Shown here: one piece after another, positions 28,022-41,800 of the stretch
Layout of the letters: each line of letters begins with the position of its first letter
Position numbering within the stretch: the first letter of the stretch is position 1
Assembly (NCBI RefSeq): GCF_021155775.2
Contig: NC_060237.1
Span: 9,759,832 to 9,823,831 of the forward strand
Direction: 5' to 3'
Length of the DNA stretch: 64,000 nucleotides
Origin: Neodiprion pinetum
Taxonomy: Eukaryota; Arthropoda; Insecta; Hymenoptera; Diprionidae
Notes under the pieces: model-generated
The model's input: only the letters and a program-made list of their open reading frames with translations
What the model was told of the DNA's origin: nothing
The model's database searches: none
Translations under genes and position numbers: made by a program

Positions 28022-28650
28022 GTCAACCGGGCTTTTTCTGATATTCAACCCCGGGGCACCGCGTTCATAAACCGGCATTTCACCACCAGATTAACGACCA
28101 CTGCACATCAATGCCGCTTTCATCCTTCGCAAAGAGCGAGAAACGGCATGTGTTCATCACTAACATACATCCCCGCTGATTGTGACATCCCCGACCGACA
28201 ATTTAATTACTCGGTTTTGATTCCAATTCAAAGTAAATATTCACTCGAAAGTTGGTACAGTAATGATGACTATAACAGTTCGATTCATCGAGGTTCATCG
28301 AGCCAACTTTCACGTACTATGTCCAAATTATACCAGACGTTGATGATCGTCACGATTGACGTGTGCTATGTTTCTGTCTTGCAGAATCAAACTTGACACA
28401 AACAGCACGATTAACTTCGTCGTACATTGGGAGCGATGTGAAATGATTGAAGTGCGAAACGGAAGTAATCGAGTCTTCCGCTCGACGTTGGTTTATAAAA
28501 GAATGCGCCGGGTTAGCAGAAAAGTAGGCAGCTACATACGGCCGACGAAGCACCTATTTATTTGTAGCGTGACATGATGGCCAAGGTCAAGTGACGTGAC
28601 AGTAAAACGAGTGTAGAAATAAGGGGACTCGGCGGAGAGTATAGACTTAC

Positions 28651-28815
28651 GATCCATCTTGCGGTGTGACCGGTAATCAGCGATGCGTCATATTCGGAGG
28701 TTGACACGATACTGAACAATCTGTCCTTGAGTTGGTCGAGAAATTGACCGTTGATCTGTGTCGAGTTCGCTGAGGGTGTTGATCGACACACTGTAGATGA
28801 AGGTGAATCTCTAAT
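28651..28815 (-). CDS. Probable internal exon of an unidentified minus-strand gene
   Basis: On the minus strand a strong acceptor (CTTGTTTTTCCAG, cut at 28815/28816) and a perfect donor (GATC|GTAAGT, cut at 28651/28650) enclose exactly 165 nt. The frame is open throughout and phase 0 at both ends (55 codons). The peptide starts IRDSPSSTVCRSTPSANSTQ and continues through DQLKDRLFSIVSTSEYDASL to end in GHTARWI. Its composition is protein-like, with an amphipathic stretch around QFLDQLKDRLFSIVS. No family was recognised, and the flanking exons could not be identified within several kb on either side, as expected for a gene with long introns. A non-coding transcript with an accidentally open exon is the main alternative. 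Confidence 0.4.
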
Positions 28816-30280
28816 CTGGAAAAACAAGACACAACTCAAACAAATTCCCTTCTTCATTGTTAAAGGCGGTCTGTGAAACCGAGGCCAGTATGCCTCGATT
28901 GTAACTCTGCGTTCGTACTTCGTATAGAAGGTGAGAAGGAGATTCAAAGGTAGATATTCCCCATGTTTGTTGTCTGCAGATGTATTATTGGAAGCAGATG
29001 AATTCAAACGATGCCTCTGGTGATCGGAACGGCACCGCGCACCTCGACTTTACCATTTCACGCTGACAATTAGCAAAGTTTCATACTTGATACACGCTCG
29101 CAGTGGCAACAATTTTCGAGTAACGACCGGCCGGGGAATCCGCAAAGTTCGTTCCTCAGTATTATCGTCCGGCGTACCATGGTGCCGTATATCCGAGGCT
29201 AAATAACTAATTCGCACACTCGCTGTTTCTGGATCGAAGAGGAACTACACGGTGATCGATAGTGAATAAAAGCGGATGGTTACCGAGCTCGAGAAAATTG
29301 CTTCCGGATTTACTTTTCGCTCAAGGCTCGAGTCGATTCAACCGCACCAATTTCATCCCCGACTAATTGTGTAAAGTACGATGTTACACACGCGGAAGAT
29401 CCTCGATCGTTTGAATTCGATAATTTAAACGAGGATCGTCGAGGGGGAACGAAGGCAATGGGGAAAACCGGTCGTTTGCGGCGTGCTTGACGACGTGGAG
29501 GGACAGAAACGAGCCGCGGGGCGAAGGCAACACAAATCAAAGACGCGGTGACAGTTAATTCATAACCCGTACGAGCTCCCGCCGCAACCCCGTACCGACC
29601 CCTGTTTCAATCTGCAGGCCTCCCTTCGGATTTGCGTGCAGCTCTGTTGCCGGAGCACCGTGCACGAACGACATGCAGACTTCCCACCCCGTTCGCCTTT
29701 ACACGTGAGCGAATTGACTTCGAATCCAGGGAGCAGGAGGTCGCGTGTCGGCAAAAGCACCGACAACGTGCCGATTAGGGTTTTGCATCAATGCGGAGAA
29801 ATTACAATAGGTACATAGCGGCGACTCGTCTTGCCGAGGAGATGGAAGTTTCGGTAAACACTTGGCGACGACGTCTTTGTTACAGGGTTCAAGAATTGAG
29901 ACTTAATTCCGCTGCGTGCATCCCGTTTGCACGAGGAATGCACGCCGTTCGCCGCGAAGAGGCAAACGCCGGTGAGCGTACAAGACCGCTTTCTTGATGG
30001 CGTACGCGAAACTTTTACGGGATTAATTCGACGTGTCCGTACGCGAGCCGGAAGTTGTTGCGCAACCGACACCGGTAAGTAGTTTACGAAAGTGGTAATT
30101 TGCAGCGTATACATCGTGCAGGTATGCATGTGTGCATGTACACACCGCCGACGCCTCTGAAACATTAATTCGGTATTCGTCGTATTTAGGCGACCGAAAT
30201 TGTGCCTATATACATTACATATGTATGTTCTACCGCAGCCATGCCATTTGGCGGATTCAAGTTTGAAAATTTTACCGCAA

Positions 30281-30709
30281 CACTGAGAGAAATTTTTAGT
30301 TCCAGTTACCGCTCAGTACTTGACCATTTTCATTTTTTACCACAATTGAAAAATATAGTTCTAGGTAGAAAATGAATATTAGTTTTCTAGCCGTTACCAA
30401 AAAGTCTAGTATCCGTTACTATTCTTTCTCATTACGATCACTGTTACTATATTTTCTTGTTGCTGTTGCGAAAATTTAATGCTTGTGCAACGATAAATTG
30501 ACGTTAAAGACTTATTTAACTAAAAAAGTAGAGTAAACCGAACAAACTGATTTTGCGTTGCAATTACCAAGAAAGGATCGACGATAGCGCAAAATGGTTA
30601 CGCGTACCTCGTTTTTCGTAATCCCAACAATATTCAAACAGTGTTTTCAACGATACCTGTTTTACTGAATTTTTCTAGTTACTGTAACAAATGTAATTTT
30701 TCTCAGTGA
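30281..30709. mobile_element. Probable non-autonomous DNA transposon with CACTGAGA ends
   Basis: Begins CACTGAGAGAAATT and ends in a sequence whose reverse complement is CACTGAGAAAAATT, so terminal inverted repeats of about 14 bp match at all but one position. The 429 bp interior has no ORF. A clear target-site duplication was not found. The CACTG ends recall CACTA or Chapaev-type superfamilies, but without a duplication length this is not decided. A second sequence with related ends lies at 48026-48255. Confidence 0.5.
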
Positions 30710-33700
30710 ATATTGGTAGACACCGTTTTCAGATATTTTGACGTCGGAAAAAAATGTCAACCCCTACGTGTCTGCTGAATAAAAAATATTTTTACTTGTG
30801 TCTTCTTATTTTTTTTTCTATTGGAAAAAGGTTATTTCTAATACGACAGAATGGGCCTGACTGATCGGCGATGATAGTTGGATATCTTTCTGATGAGGCA
30901 TGTATGAAAAATCTGTATTAATTTTACAAGGTGGTTATACAATTCTACACTATTGTTTCGATTCTTTGGTCCGTTAAATTAAACTAAATGTACTTTTACG
31001 TCTGAAGCTGGCTTTTATAATTTGATTTTAGCGCATATTCGATGCGATGAAAATCGTAGTGTATAGTTTCAATCTTTTAAATACCAATAATTTCTTTTTT
31101 CCGATAATCGTTGTCCGGCTCTAATTCAAACACGACAATCTGTGTTTATGTTTCAATAAATCATCTTATTTGTATGTATTATAAGTACTTTATTTGTATA
31201 TGTATAATAGTAGATTCGATCGAATCATTTACGGAAGAAACAACTTCTCGATTCTATCATTGCAAACATTTCACTGGCACGTTTCAAAATTTCAAGCCGA
31301 TGTATAACGATTACAATTGTTCGGCAGAGAGATGAAAGTCCTGTGAAACGTAGCCACGAGGAAGAAAGTTAAGTTTCACTTAATTGCTTAAGAAAGTCAC
31401 CTGGCCAAAGATAGATACTTTGTGATAACTTTTTTTACGAGACAGTCGCACTTTGAGTATTCACGAAATTATTACGTTCATAAATTACGAAGATCTAATT
31501 CGAAATACAAAATATCAAATATTGAAATTATTAGCAAAAACTTAGGTATGGATGCTTCGTTTCGAATCGCTTCGGAATATTTAAAAATCGAGTGGATCTG
31601 TTCGATTTCAAAAGTAAGTAGGGTTGAATTTTTAATTTTTCATTATTGCATTGATATTGACTGTGACGAACAAATAGCCATGATAAGTTAACTACGGATA
31701 AAGAAAAAAAAAATCGGTCCGACGCCTTTATGAAAAATAGTCTTTTGAATAGAATGAGTCATTGTAGAATAAAATGGAACGAATTAACCAGATTTTTTAC
31801 CATTTTAAAACAATTTAAAATTACGCATCGAAATCTGAGGTTTTGTGTATAATCCCCCTACTTTATATTTTTGCATTCCTTCAGAGGCACTTACGAACAC
31901 AATAATTTTATCGATAAAGACTCAACGTTCTACTAACGTAAGTCGTAACAAAACGAGTGAAAAGTATAATCGCATTTCGTCCAACCAACCTCCTTAATAA
32001 CAGGTATAACAATTATATTTCCTATATAGAGACAGGTTGCATTACATTTCCTCCTGCAGCTGGTCACGAATCGCTACTGAAACATGAATTATACCAACGA
32101 ATAAAGAACTCAGCATAAATTAACCGCGTCTTTTCTTATTAAATATAAATCTTGATTCGAAGAGCTCGGTGAGGGCGAACAATTTAACAATTTGCAACAA
32201 TTTCAGTAATCTTCTTAATTGAGGCAGCGCACACCACGCTGGACATACACCGATACACTCTACCAGCATACTTATAAATTCCAGCAAAACGGGAGCAGTC
32301 GTAGACTCGAAAGGGGTTGGTTGGCACCGTGTACGCAGATTGCCGGTGTTAAGGTCCTAATCAGCGCTCTGATAGGCTGGTATTAAGTAACGGCCCCCGT
32401 GTCAGAGCGGCCCATTATCTCACCCCGCGATATTCCATCGGCGTACGTTACACCCTTGTGTCACGGAATCACGCTATTTCTGTAAACCCGTGTACGAATT
32501 ACTGTTCCAAGGATTTGAATCTATGGGTAGTTCTCTTCGGGTACAGCACACTTTTCGAACTCCGTTTTTCGTTAGTCGACGATTCCGCTCAAGGAATTCC
32601 CGGATATACCTCGAAGTACAAAAACCTGAATGTGTGATCTTTTGGAATAATGCAAGTGTCGTTCAGAAGGGGTGGACTTTCAAAGGATCCTCCGTATGAA
32701 AATCGTCAACTGTCCAATCTCGCAGTACGGTTAACGTATTAAAATTCTTAATTACGGTTTGAACGGGTGATTCGTTTTTTTCACCTGCACTGCAACATCA
32801 GTAGGGAAAAAAGGATAAGAAAATTGCACGGATACTTTTCAAAATAACTTTCTTTACTTTCTACTTGGGAATTTAATTTGAAAGATCGAAGAGTTTATTG
32901 AAATCATTCGTATTATTATAAATACGGGTATAACATATGATGGTATGATCGAATTGTATCGAATGCAGCTTTCTCAACAAGTTTCATTAAGTGAAGCAGT
33001 TGTTATTAATATACCCGAAGGAACGAAATGCAGATTGTAAATCGATATTATACAGATAAGCCGATGAGTGCGCGGGTATGGCAAAAAATCAGCCGTATTA
33101 TGCTACTAAAATGCAATCGGCCGCAAACCAAACGATACAATCCTGTTATAAGTATAATGAAAAGGCAATTCTGACTAATTTGCGTTTATTTGGTAAATTC
33201 TGTATGATTCTGAAGAGGCATTCATTCGTTTGACAGTTATTTCTCTGTGTACATAAGTCGTGGTCAAATTTTTTTATTTTTTTTGTTTATTTATTCCAAC
33301 TCATTCGTTCAACCCGACGACACTGTGGCCACGTATTATTGGCGATGAATCAATGAATTCATACGAACGTTATTATACCTACAGCGAAATTATTTTGGCT
33401 CATTGTCAGCAAAGTAAAATTCAAAATTCGGTAAAACGTACGGTGTAGATTTTACCAGTCATAAGTTTCCAAGAGTCGATGAAAAAAATTTTATTTATTT
33501 TTCGCTTGTCAACAATCGCAAAAATACGTCGAATGCCGATTATTCGAAACTAACGCATTTCCGTTGTTGCACACCTACAAGGTAAAAAATTTACGCCTGT
33601 AACTGCTGTACACGGGTGATTAAGAAAATTATTAAACTCTATTTACCGGCGAAATACGCGAGGGTGTTGTTTGCTTGTGTGTCGAAGTGTTCGTCGGAAA

Positions 33701-34730
33701 GACTCAATATTTACCTACATACGTCGAAAATTTACCCGCGTTGAAATAACTATAGAAGTAAACATACTTATGTGGGCACACTTTTCGTGTTTACGCTTTC
33801 CTTGTTCATTTATTACTCGTTAAGTAAACTTTACAGTTAGATTGTAATGCTTGTATATATTAAGTGATATTTGAAAAATTTATACGACATTATGAACTAA
33901 CCTGACCAATACATATTTATAAATTTATCATTCATTAGCTCTGAAATCGCAAAAATCGTGCCGCTATAAGTTTGTCTGCAAGTTCTGGACAAATTTTCAA
34001 AGATTCAGTGCAATTTTCGAAATATACAAATGGACCTTAAGAACACGAGATGGAAAAAATGGCAATATAATCTTTGGCTAATTGTAAAATCTGCCGAAAC
34101 GTAGCCAATGTAATCGCTTCGAAGGGTTACAGGTCACGAAGAACGGCTACCTTCGGAAATTTGACAGCGTTTTTTTTTTACTCTCTACCGGAGATGCGAA
34201 ATATATTCCTCAAATTTTCGTGAATAATTCCCGGCATTTGAGGTGCCGCAAAAGTGGCGTTAAAGCCGTCGGCTATTTGCGTGGATAATATCTCGGCGAG
34301 TAAAATAAACGAATTTCAATGGAAGGTCCATACCCGCAGCATCATGAGGGGGTTTCAATTACAACATTAATCGGCCACTTTTTGTTATGCATAGAACGAT
34401 CGCGAGGCACGGGCTAAATTGGTGGGACTACCCCCTAAGCCAACGGAAATTCTGGAGCCAGGGAGCAAAAGAATTAGCATTTCATCCGCCCCGTGGATTT
34501 GGCCAACAATCTTGCGGGAATTGGCTGGGGCCCCTCGCCCCTCACCCCCTCCCCACCTTCCCGACAGCCACGTTCTCCGAGAATCGTCAAATTCGTTCTT
34601 TATTCGGTGAAAAAATTTCGCGCGAATATATCGCATCCATCTCACGCCCGCGAATTAGCATCTATAAACATTACACTTATAAGTAGCCATAAAATGTGCC
34701 GGTTCGTACATATAAAAGATTGTATACTCG

Positions 34731-34748
34731 TATATATATATATATATA
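34731..34748. repeat. TA dinucleotide repeat
   Basis: Nine perfect TA units in non-coding DNA. Confidence 0.85.
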
Positions 34749-37700
34749 CAAAGCTGTCTTATTTATACACGTTGTACATTTGAAGATTGGATTTTAAGAT
34801 ATGGCCTAGTGTGAATGTTATAACTGTCGGACATTATTTTTTCCTTTTTTCTTTGTTACCACAAGTTTTATCACGCGCAACTTTGCCAAATAGAAAACTC
34901 GCAGTTGCATGTGTCTGACAGTTTCTTCCTGATCGTTTTAACCTTTAAATCTATTTTCTTTTTCTTTATCCCTCACTTTTTCTATCGATCTGTTTAGTTA
35001 AAAATAATACCGTCGGCAGTATAAGTATGAACACACTGTCTGTTACAGAAGAAGAATTGGCTAAGCTACAAAAAAACGTGATACCAACAAAATTTGAAAT
35101 GAATAATTAAACAAATATTTGAGGGGAAAAACGAGCTGCGATGAAATTGGTTAAAAATATTGAAATAGTTGTGAAAAAGAAGTTGTAAAAATTCTTCCGT
35201 ATAGCACTAGTCTTCGTTGAAAGATTCTCTGTAATATTGGTGAAAACAAAAAAAAAAAAAAGTTACGACGGTGGAAAGAGTTAACGAAAATCGCAAAACC
35301 ATAGACAACTCACAGCAGGTGGTGTATGAAAACGTGAATCGTTTTTCCCCGTAAAGTGTTTTAATGGAGTATAATTTGCGATCGAGCAGCGGTGCGAGGG
35401 GGTTAAGCGAAATGAGAATGCTGATGAAAGAGAAACACTCGAGGAGAATGAGTTTTTAAAATAGTTCTTGACGAGGGGATAAAAAGAGTTTTGCGATCAC
35501 GTGTGGGACACGCGTGTGTGTCACGGGGTGGACGAGGGAGGGGCGAGCCAAGGAGCGGGGGAGAGGAGAGGAGAGAATCCTTGAAACGCACGTGCCGTTG
35601 ACTGAAGTAAGGGGCTCAGAGGGCTCGTGCTTCCACATTGATGCAAAAAGCATCCCACAAACATACGACCTTCTCTCTTTCTCTCCGAGCGTGGGAGGGA
35701 ATCGGGAAGAGGGAATGAAATAGCGTTGGAAGAGAATGAGAGAGAGAGATGGGAGAAGGTATCGAGTGGCGGAGGAACGGGGGGTGGGAATGAGATGGGA
35801 GGCAGCTTTGCCTAATGGCCTGGATCACACACCGCAGATCAACGCTGAGTACCCGTCGCTTAAACGTTACTTCATATTTGAATAATCATTATATGCACCG
35901 TCGTTCTTCGCAAACGAATTCATTATTCCCCCGGCGGAGGGCACACGGAGCTACAGACTTCCATCGACGTGACAGTTTATAGGTACCCGATATTCCAACC
36001 TACGTAACACAAAGTTTGACGTTATCACGTAATATGTTCTATTACGTGGAAATTATCGCGATTCGCCGAGATTTAGCAGGATTAAACTGTTCGTGTTCGG
36101 TCGCATTTTTCCAGCCTTGGAATCAGGATCGGAAAGTTGCGATGAAAGAATATGAGAATTACTTCATGCTCTACTCGAGAATACAATTCCAAGTTATTTT
36201 TACCGTCAATTTACGATCGATAATAGTTTGCGATTACGTTGAAAATTTCATAAAAAATTATCCCATGGAATTCTTATATGCCGTAAAAGAAATAAGCTGG
36301 GCGAAACTTTTCGAGATAATCAATCTTGCAGAAGCTCTACAACCGCTGGAATGAATAAAAAATCAAATTTCACAAGCTAAAAAACAGCAACTGATCCGAA
36401 ACTATTCCCCGTGACGAACAATCGATTATCCCAATCAGCACAGGCAGCTGTATTCCAAACGATGCTAAACTCCTGATAACTGAACTATTATATATGTACA
36501 ACCGTTTCTGAAACGGCTTTGGTTGCAATTATCAAAAGACCGAGTATCGCTTATTTCGCTTATTTCACCGTTCCTAATGAACGAGATACACTTGTAAGGA
36601 ACGATTATCCTGGAGCTTGCAGGCTGGAGCTTTTGGTAGGAAGATATTAATGTTGATTTGAGGGTAGTTTTGCGAGGCAAAAGGGGTAGATATTTCGGAT
36701 ACAGAGGACGGAGGGTGGGAGTGCGGAGGCGGGCGGCTGGCCGCGTCGGTCGCGCAATTTCAGTTTGTTTGGTCGTTGAAAAAGGGCGCTTGTGGAAGAG
36801 GGTTTAAGAGGAGCCGAAGAGCCAGAGCTGGAGAACTGTTAAGAAGCTTACACTGATGACGGTGGGCCCTCGAGCGAGAGACGTGATCAACAGAAGTACC
36901 GACTATCTTCCCTCAGACGCCGTCACTCCGTTCCCACCATGCTCGACCCTCCTGGCCTGCGACTGGTATTAATAATTGATACCCTGATACCTATCTTGCC
37001 TCGAGAAACTTAGCAGAGTCTTAACTGTATCTCGCGTCCCGCTGCAGAAGAATAAGTCTTCTGTTTCGGTGAGGGAATCGGTACAACGGAACGGGACACC
37101 CCGAACGGGAAACAAGGGCTCCGTTCATCCTTGTATATAAATCCCGAAGAATATTGTCCTGGCGAGGTATATAAACGCAATATTGGATCCCCGTTACTTT
37201 GCGCGACTCTCTGCAGGATGAAAGGCGAAACTTGAGGCAAAAGTAGCCAGATGGAAAAAGATCGAGTCGCTTATTCACCTCGCCAATTCCCACAAATTTT
37301 CCTTCGATTTCGCGATACGTGAAATTGATCGAACCGAATTCGACCGACTCGAAATGAATTTGAGTAAAAATTTAAGGCGTGCAAAATTTGTTTTTATCAC
37401 TATTGGAATCGTTCACTGAAGAAGAGGCCGAAGGTTAAACGGGAAGAATTTCTGGTCAGATTTAAAAATATACCGAGAAACGACGAAAACGTTTAGAGCA
37501 ATTTGAGTTTAAGGGCGTTATTATTTAGAGTTATGAGAATTTTTTAAACAATTTTTTCATTGAAATTAATAACAAAATGGTGGCACGGCGCATATCGGTA
37601 GCGAACGACACGGAACTCGAGGGTTTTTGCGGTATCGCATCTCCTGACGTCACTGCCCAACTTGTAACAGATAGAAGAAATTTATTGAGTTACAAACTCC

Positions 37701-38801
37701 TTTTCGGGTTCGACCTCGTAGCCCAAATGTTAAAAAAAAGAATTTAAATATATACTATTATGAGCAAAAAATTTCGTTTTTCAACCGAAAAATTGTTAAG
37801 AAAATTTTTATCAACAAATTTTGGGATTGAAATGAAGTAATTGTGAAACGTAAATAGCAAATACGAGTATACTCAATAACATCGTAGATTATCAGCTATG
37901 AATGTAATTGCTACACCTATGCTTCAAATTTTCATAGCGTCTTCGAATTTTTTCAAAATGCCGTACGATATTCCAATAGGATGTATTCAGTGCCATTTTA
38001 AGCTCTCCCTGTTTTCTCTAAAGAAGAAGCTGATAGTTTGATGTTATAATTATTTCGTTCAAAGACGAATGAATAATTATGAGAGTATAATTTTTGAAAT
38101 TCAGTCTGCGAAACAAAGATCTCCCCTGCAATCCCATCAACCCCAATAACGCGACAAAACAATCATGATTGTATATCGCGCTTGTATTACGTCGAAATTT
38201 CATTTCTTACACTTACTAGAATACTTGCATAAATTTGTATCGTTACAAATACCGTTCAAATATTGTTCGAATTGCAAGAAAATATGATACAAGTGACTAT
38301 TCGATGTGATTATAGCTGTTATTACTATATTTCCCGCTTATTCCAACATTAAATCTATTTGTTTATACAGGGATATTTGTTCAGTTAAATACGGCCTTGA
38401 AATAGATTTACTGATGCACTAACACAGAATGATTGCAATTGTCACAATAAAATATAGTACGAGTGATCATAATGAAAACGAGGAGTATTATATACTAGTT
38501 TTCCCGTTACAATAACAGAGTTCATTTACATATTATACGAAGAACTATGCATACTATTCGATGTCGATAGAAAACGAAAATAGTTAAGAACTGTACAGTA
38601 CCTACAGTCACACTCTTTCTCTCTCTTTTTCCCTCTCGTTATGAGTCGGGTAAACGTATGAGACAAGAAATTGAAAACCGTCCTTACAGAGCTGCAGAGT
38701 TACACGCGTATCGGTTAGTTAGCCATAACTCAAGTAAGTCGCCACGGGGGGTAGTGCAGAATTTAATAACCATACCTAAAAAGACGGCGTAAGGAGGATA
38801 T

Positions 38802-38850
38802 GGGTAGGGGTGGAGGTAGGGGGGGGAGGGCCGGGAGAGGGAGGGTGGGG
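38802..38850 (+). other. G-quadruplex-prone G cluster
   Basis: The + strand carries at least seven runs of three or more G separated by 1-3 bases (core GGGAGGGCCGGGAGAGGGAG at 38824-38843, followed by GGTGGGG). This meets the usual G3+N1-7 quadruplex pattern several times over. It stands out sharply from the AT-rich surroundings. No gene was recognised next to it. Confidence 0.7.
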
Positions 38851-41800
38851 ACAGAAGTTGGTCGGTACTTCCGGATGCCTGCAGGAACGGCGCACTTGGT
38901 AAGACATGGATGTAATCTTGGTGACTCGTACGTTAAGACGGGACACATTCCAGGGACTAACAAATGCTACCCCACCCCGAGCAGCGCTTAAAGCTCGCCC
39001 TCGTCATTCCCCCTCGGAAATTTCACCCCGCAATCCATCCCCTCGCGTCTCGTTTCCGCAGAGCCTCTACGACATAATTCTAATTTTATTGCTAGCGCGG
39101 GCGGCAGTGCCGGAGAGTTTTGGAAGGCAAATTTATGGGCAATTTTTCTTATTAATTTTCATAAGTTCGACATGTGAGCCGCCCCCCGATCCTTTCGCGA
39201 CAAAGCGCGGGCTCCTCCACCTCCTCCCTGCCCCTCACTCTCTCTTCTCGCCGTCCAACTCTCGGGGAAAACGGTGCTGTGTCCCACCACCCGTCGGTTA
39301 TTGAAAGATGCTAAGATCTGCCAGTTTTGCCTCGCCAACTTTTTACGAGAATACTTCGTCCCGGAGTTTTCGCATCTAGTTACCACAGTATGAATCAGGG
39401 ACCCCCGATCTCCGGGCTCGCACGCTCCTTTTCAAACTTCCTAAATTAAACGATTTCCTCTCGATCCATGCCGCCTTCGCTCAACCCGGAAGGACAACAT
39501 CCCGGTACATCGACGATAAAGAAGTACAGACTGATGTACACGTGCGGTGTATACCTGTAGGTACCCTTGTCAAACAGCTTTTGAACTGTTTAGTCAAGTC
39601 GACGGCACTTCGTACCGCCGCTTCTTCATCCTGAGATTTTTATCACCCCAAGTCTAATCGTAAAAGGTTCCGAGCCAGCGTTATAAGGGGATGTTAATTT
39701 TCAGCGTACTACTGCGACTGTAATCAGCAAGTTTGATTCGATCTAACCAATGTCAAGTTGAATCGGAAAAAAGTTCCACCAGCAAACGAATCGTAACTAA
39801 ATCTAGGAGAAGAAAATATTCCAATAGTCTTTGACGAGTAATTAGTGTTCATCGGTTTGAAACCATATTCGGTTTTCGACATAAACACGATTTTCATGAT
39901 AAAAAATGTTTCCTACCTCAAATGTATAAATAATCGTTTCCAACCACCAAGTGTCCGGAAATTTTCGCTAATTGCAGCTTATTTTGCTTTCTCGTGGATT
40001 CCTTGCTGTATGGATTTCAGACAGATTTCTTCAACAAAATTGTTGTATAAAACAGACGATGAATCAATACATAAGCAAGCGAATAATCAATTTTCAGTAA
40101 ACCTTAAATAATTTCTAAAGCTACCGAAAATCTCAATAACTATATACCTCTATTTAATCCAGAGAACGGGGAATCAGTAGAAAATTACGAAGGTGTTGAG
40201 ACCAGAAAAATTGATGTGACTTCCTTGTAGCTCCGACGCTCACTGCGAAGTTGGTTTTGAAATACTGTGATTTTTGCGCGGTTTGAGAAACAGGGCGAAC
40301 AATAAATCTCGCCCAGAGGATTGAAGAATGGGGAATGAAGACGTCGACGTGGCGATGTGACGTTCGAATTCGGAGAGGCGCCGTGACGCATGGCGCGGGA
40401 AAGAAATGGTCGATACAAGTAAATGTCGCGAGGTTAAAATTGCATGCCAAACTTTGCCTGATTTGTTTGTAACGTAACAAATTGGGAACAAACAGCAGAA
40501 ACGGAGGCACTGGCATAGAAACAGACAAACATACGGGCTGTTATTCAGGTATGTTCACCCCCTTAGATAAACGCGATGCAATGAATAAAAGAATAAAACT
40601 CACGTCGAACAGTTGCGATAACACAAAAACTTGTCGTGCAAAATCTTATGAATTTCAGGGAAATAAGGAACCGCGTACAGTATTGTTAGACTTTTCTAAC
40701 TTCAATATACCAGCGTTCCAAATCTTTTGAAAGTTTTGCAGTGACTTACTCACTTAGCAGTAATACTTAACTACTAAGGATAATGATGTCGTGAAGTTAT
40801 TTGTTATCACCACGTTCGTCGGCCTGATTTTGTTCGCTAAGAAATGTTCACTCCCTGATTGATTGGCTGGAGATTCTTTTGCGTAATAAGATCGTGAAAG
40901 TTTTCCATAAAACGGACTAAATGGGGCCAACTGGCAAATTAACTTATTGTGAATCGGACAAAAACCACCACTTTATTGGGTTAAAATAATCCGGCAAATG
41001 TTTGCGTCATTTGATGTAACAATTTGATTTTAACAAACCCCTCGTACCGATCAATGAACGCACACGAGTGAATTAGAGCTGTCAGTATCGGGTATTTAAT
41101 TTGAGTCTTTTTCATCCACGACTCTAATGACAAGAGCCAAAATCAAAAATTATTACACTGGAACTGAAATTTTACCCAACTTAGTTGACTTTAAAACTTG
41201 AACTGCTTGGTGCAGTTGACAGATTTTGTGTGATTAATGTTTGATTCACAATAAAATCTTTCATTTTATTCTCATTCAATGTATAATCGAACGGGCCTCG
41301 CGTCTATCCAACCGTTCGTGTCTTGAAGACTGCATGCACTTACCAGTCTTATCACGCTATTTTTAGACGAGAGCTGTAATCTGCAACTAACAATAAGTGA
41401 ATAAAAGAAAATAAGTCACAAAAGTTGTCAAAGGACTTTTAAAAAAACTTTTCTATCAATTACCTAATCAATAAAGAAAAATCTTCTTCTTTTTTAACCA
41501 TCTCGTGAATTGTCACGGGCTTTATTGTAACTCACGGTGCAGATGTGAACCAATTTAACCTCGTCTAACTGACGTTTGAAACGTTTAAAAACTTTCCGAG
41601 TCACGTTCAGGTGGATTTTATTAAATTTCGCCGGTTTGCATAATTAGCCGCGGGATTATCCCGTTCCAACTTCAAACGGTGCAACAGCGACCTTCGGAGA
41701 GCAAAACGAAACGGGTAGGAGCTGTATAATTATCGTATGCATTAAGCGGAGAAGGGTAGCCGAAAATTTTGGCATAGTATTTCAGCCTGCAGCCTACTCA

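Larger units (their letters stand above)
17297..28650. other. Sarcoglycan 3'UTR and non-coding intergenic DNA
   Basis: The sarcoglycan 3'UTR starts at the left end. The first AATAAA hexamers after its stop are at 17919-17929, so the 3'UTR is probably at least 0.6 kb. The rest is AT-rich, with an ATT-rich tract (about 18573-18640), an A22 run (21408-21429), a GAA repeat (25617-25644) and a CTCA repeat (28003-28021). A strong donor-like CAG|GTAAGT stands at 23643 on the + strand, but I could not pair it with a coding exon. No protein family was recognised in any open frame. Confidence 0.55.

Noticed and set aside
27923..28396. 157-codon + strand ORF
   Set aside because: Contains the translated CTCA repeat and no recognisable motif. 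It ends just short of the better supported minus-strand exon.
36016..36354. 112-codon + strand ORF with an internal TTTTTCCAG acceptor
   Set aside because: No ATG at its start, AT-rich codons, no family pattern and no donor at the end; chance is more likely.
41343..41384. 42-nt minus-strand block between TTGCAG and GTAAGT
   Set aside because: Splice sites are good, but the piece is too short to support as coding and has no neighbours.
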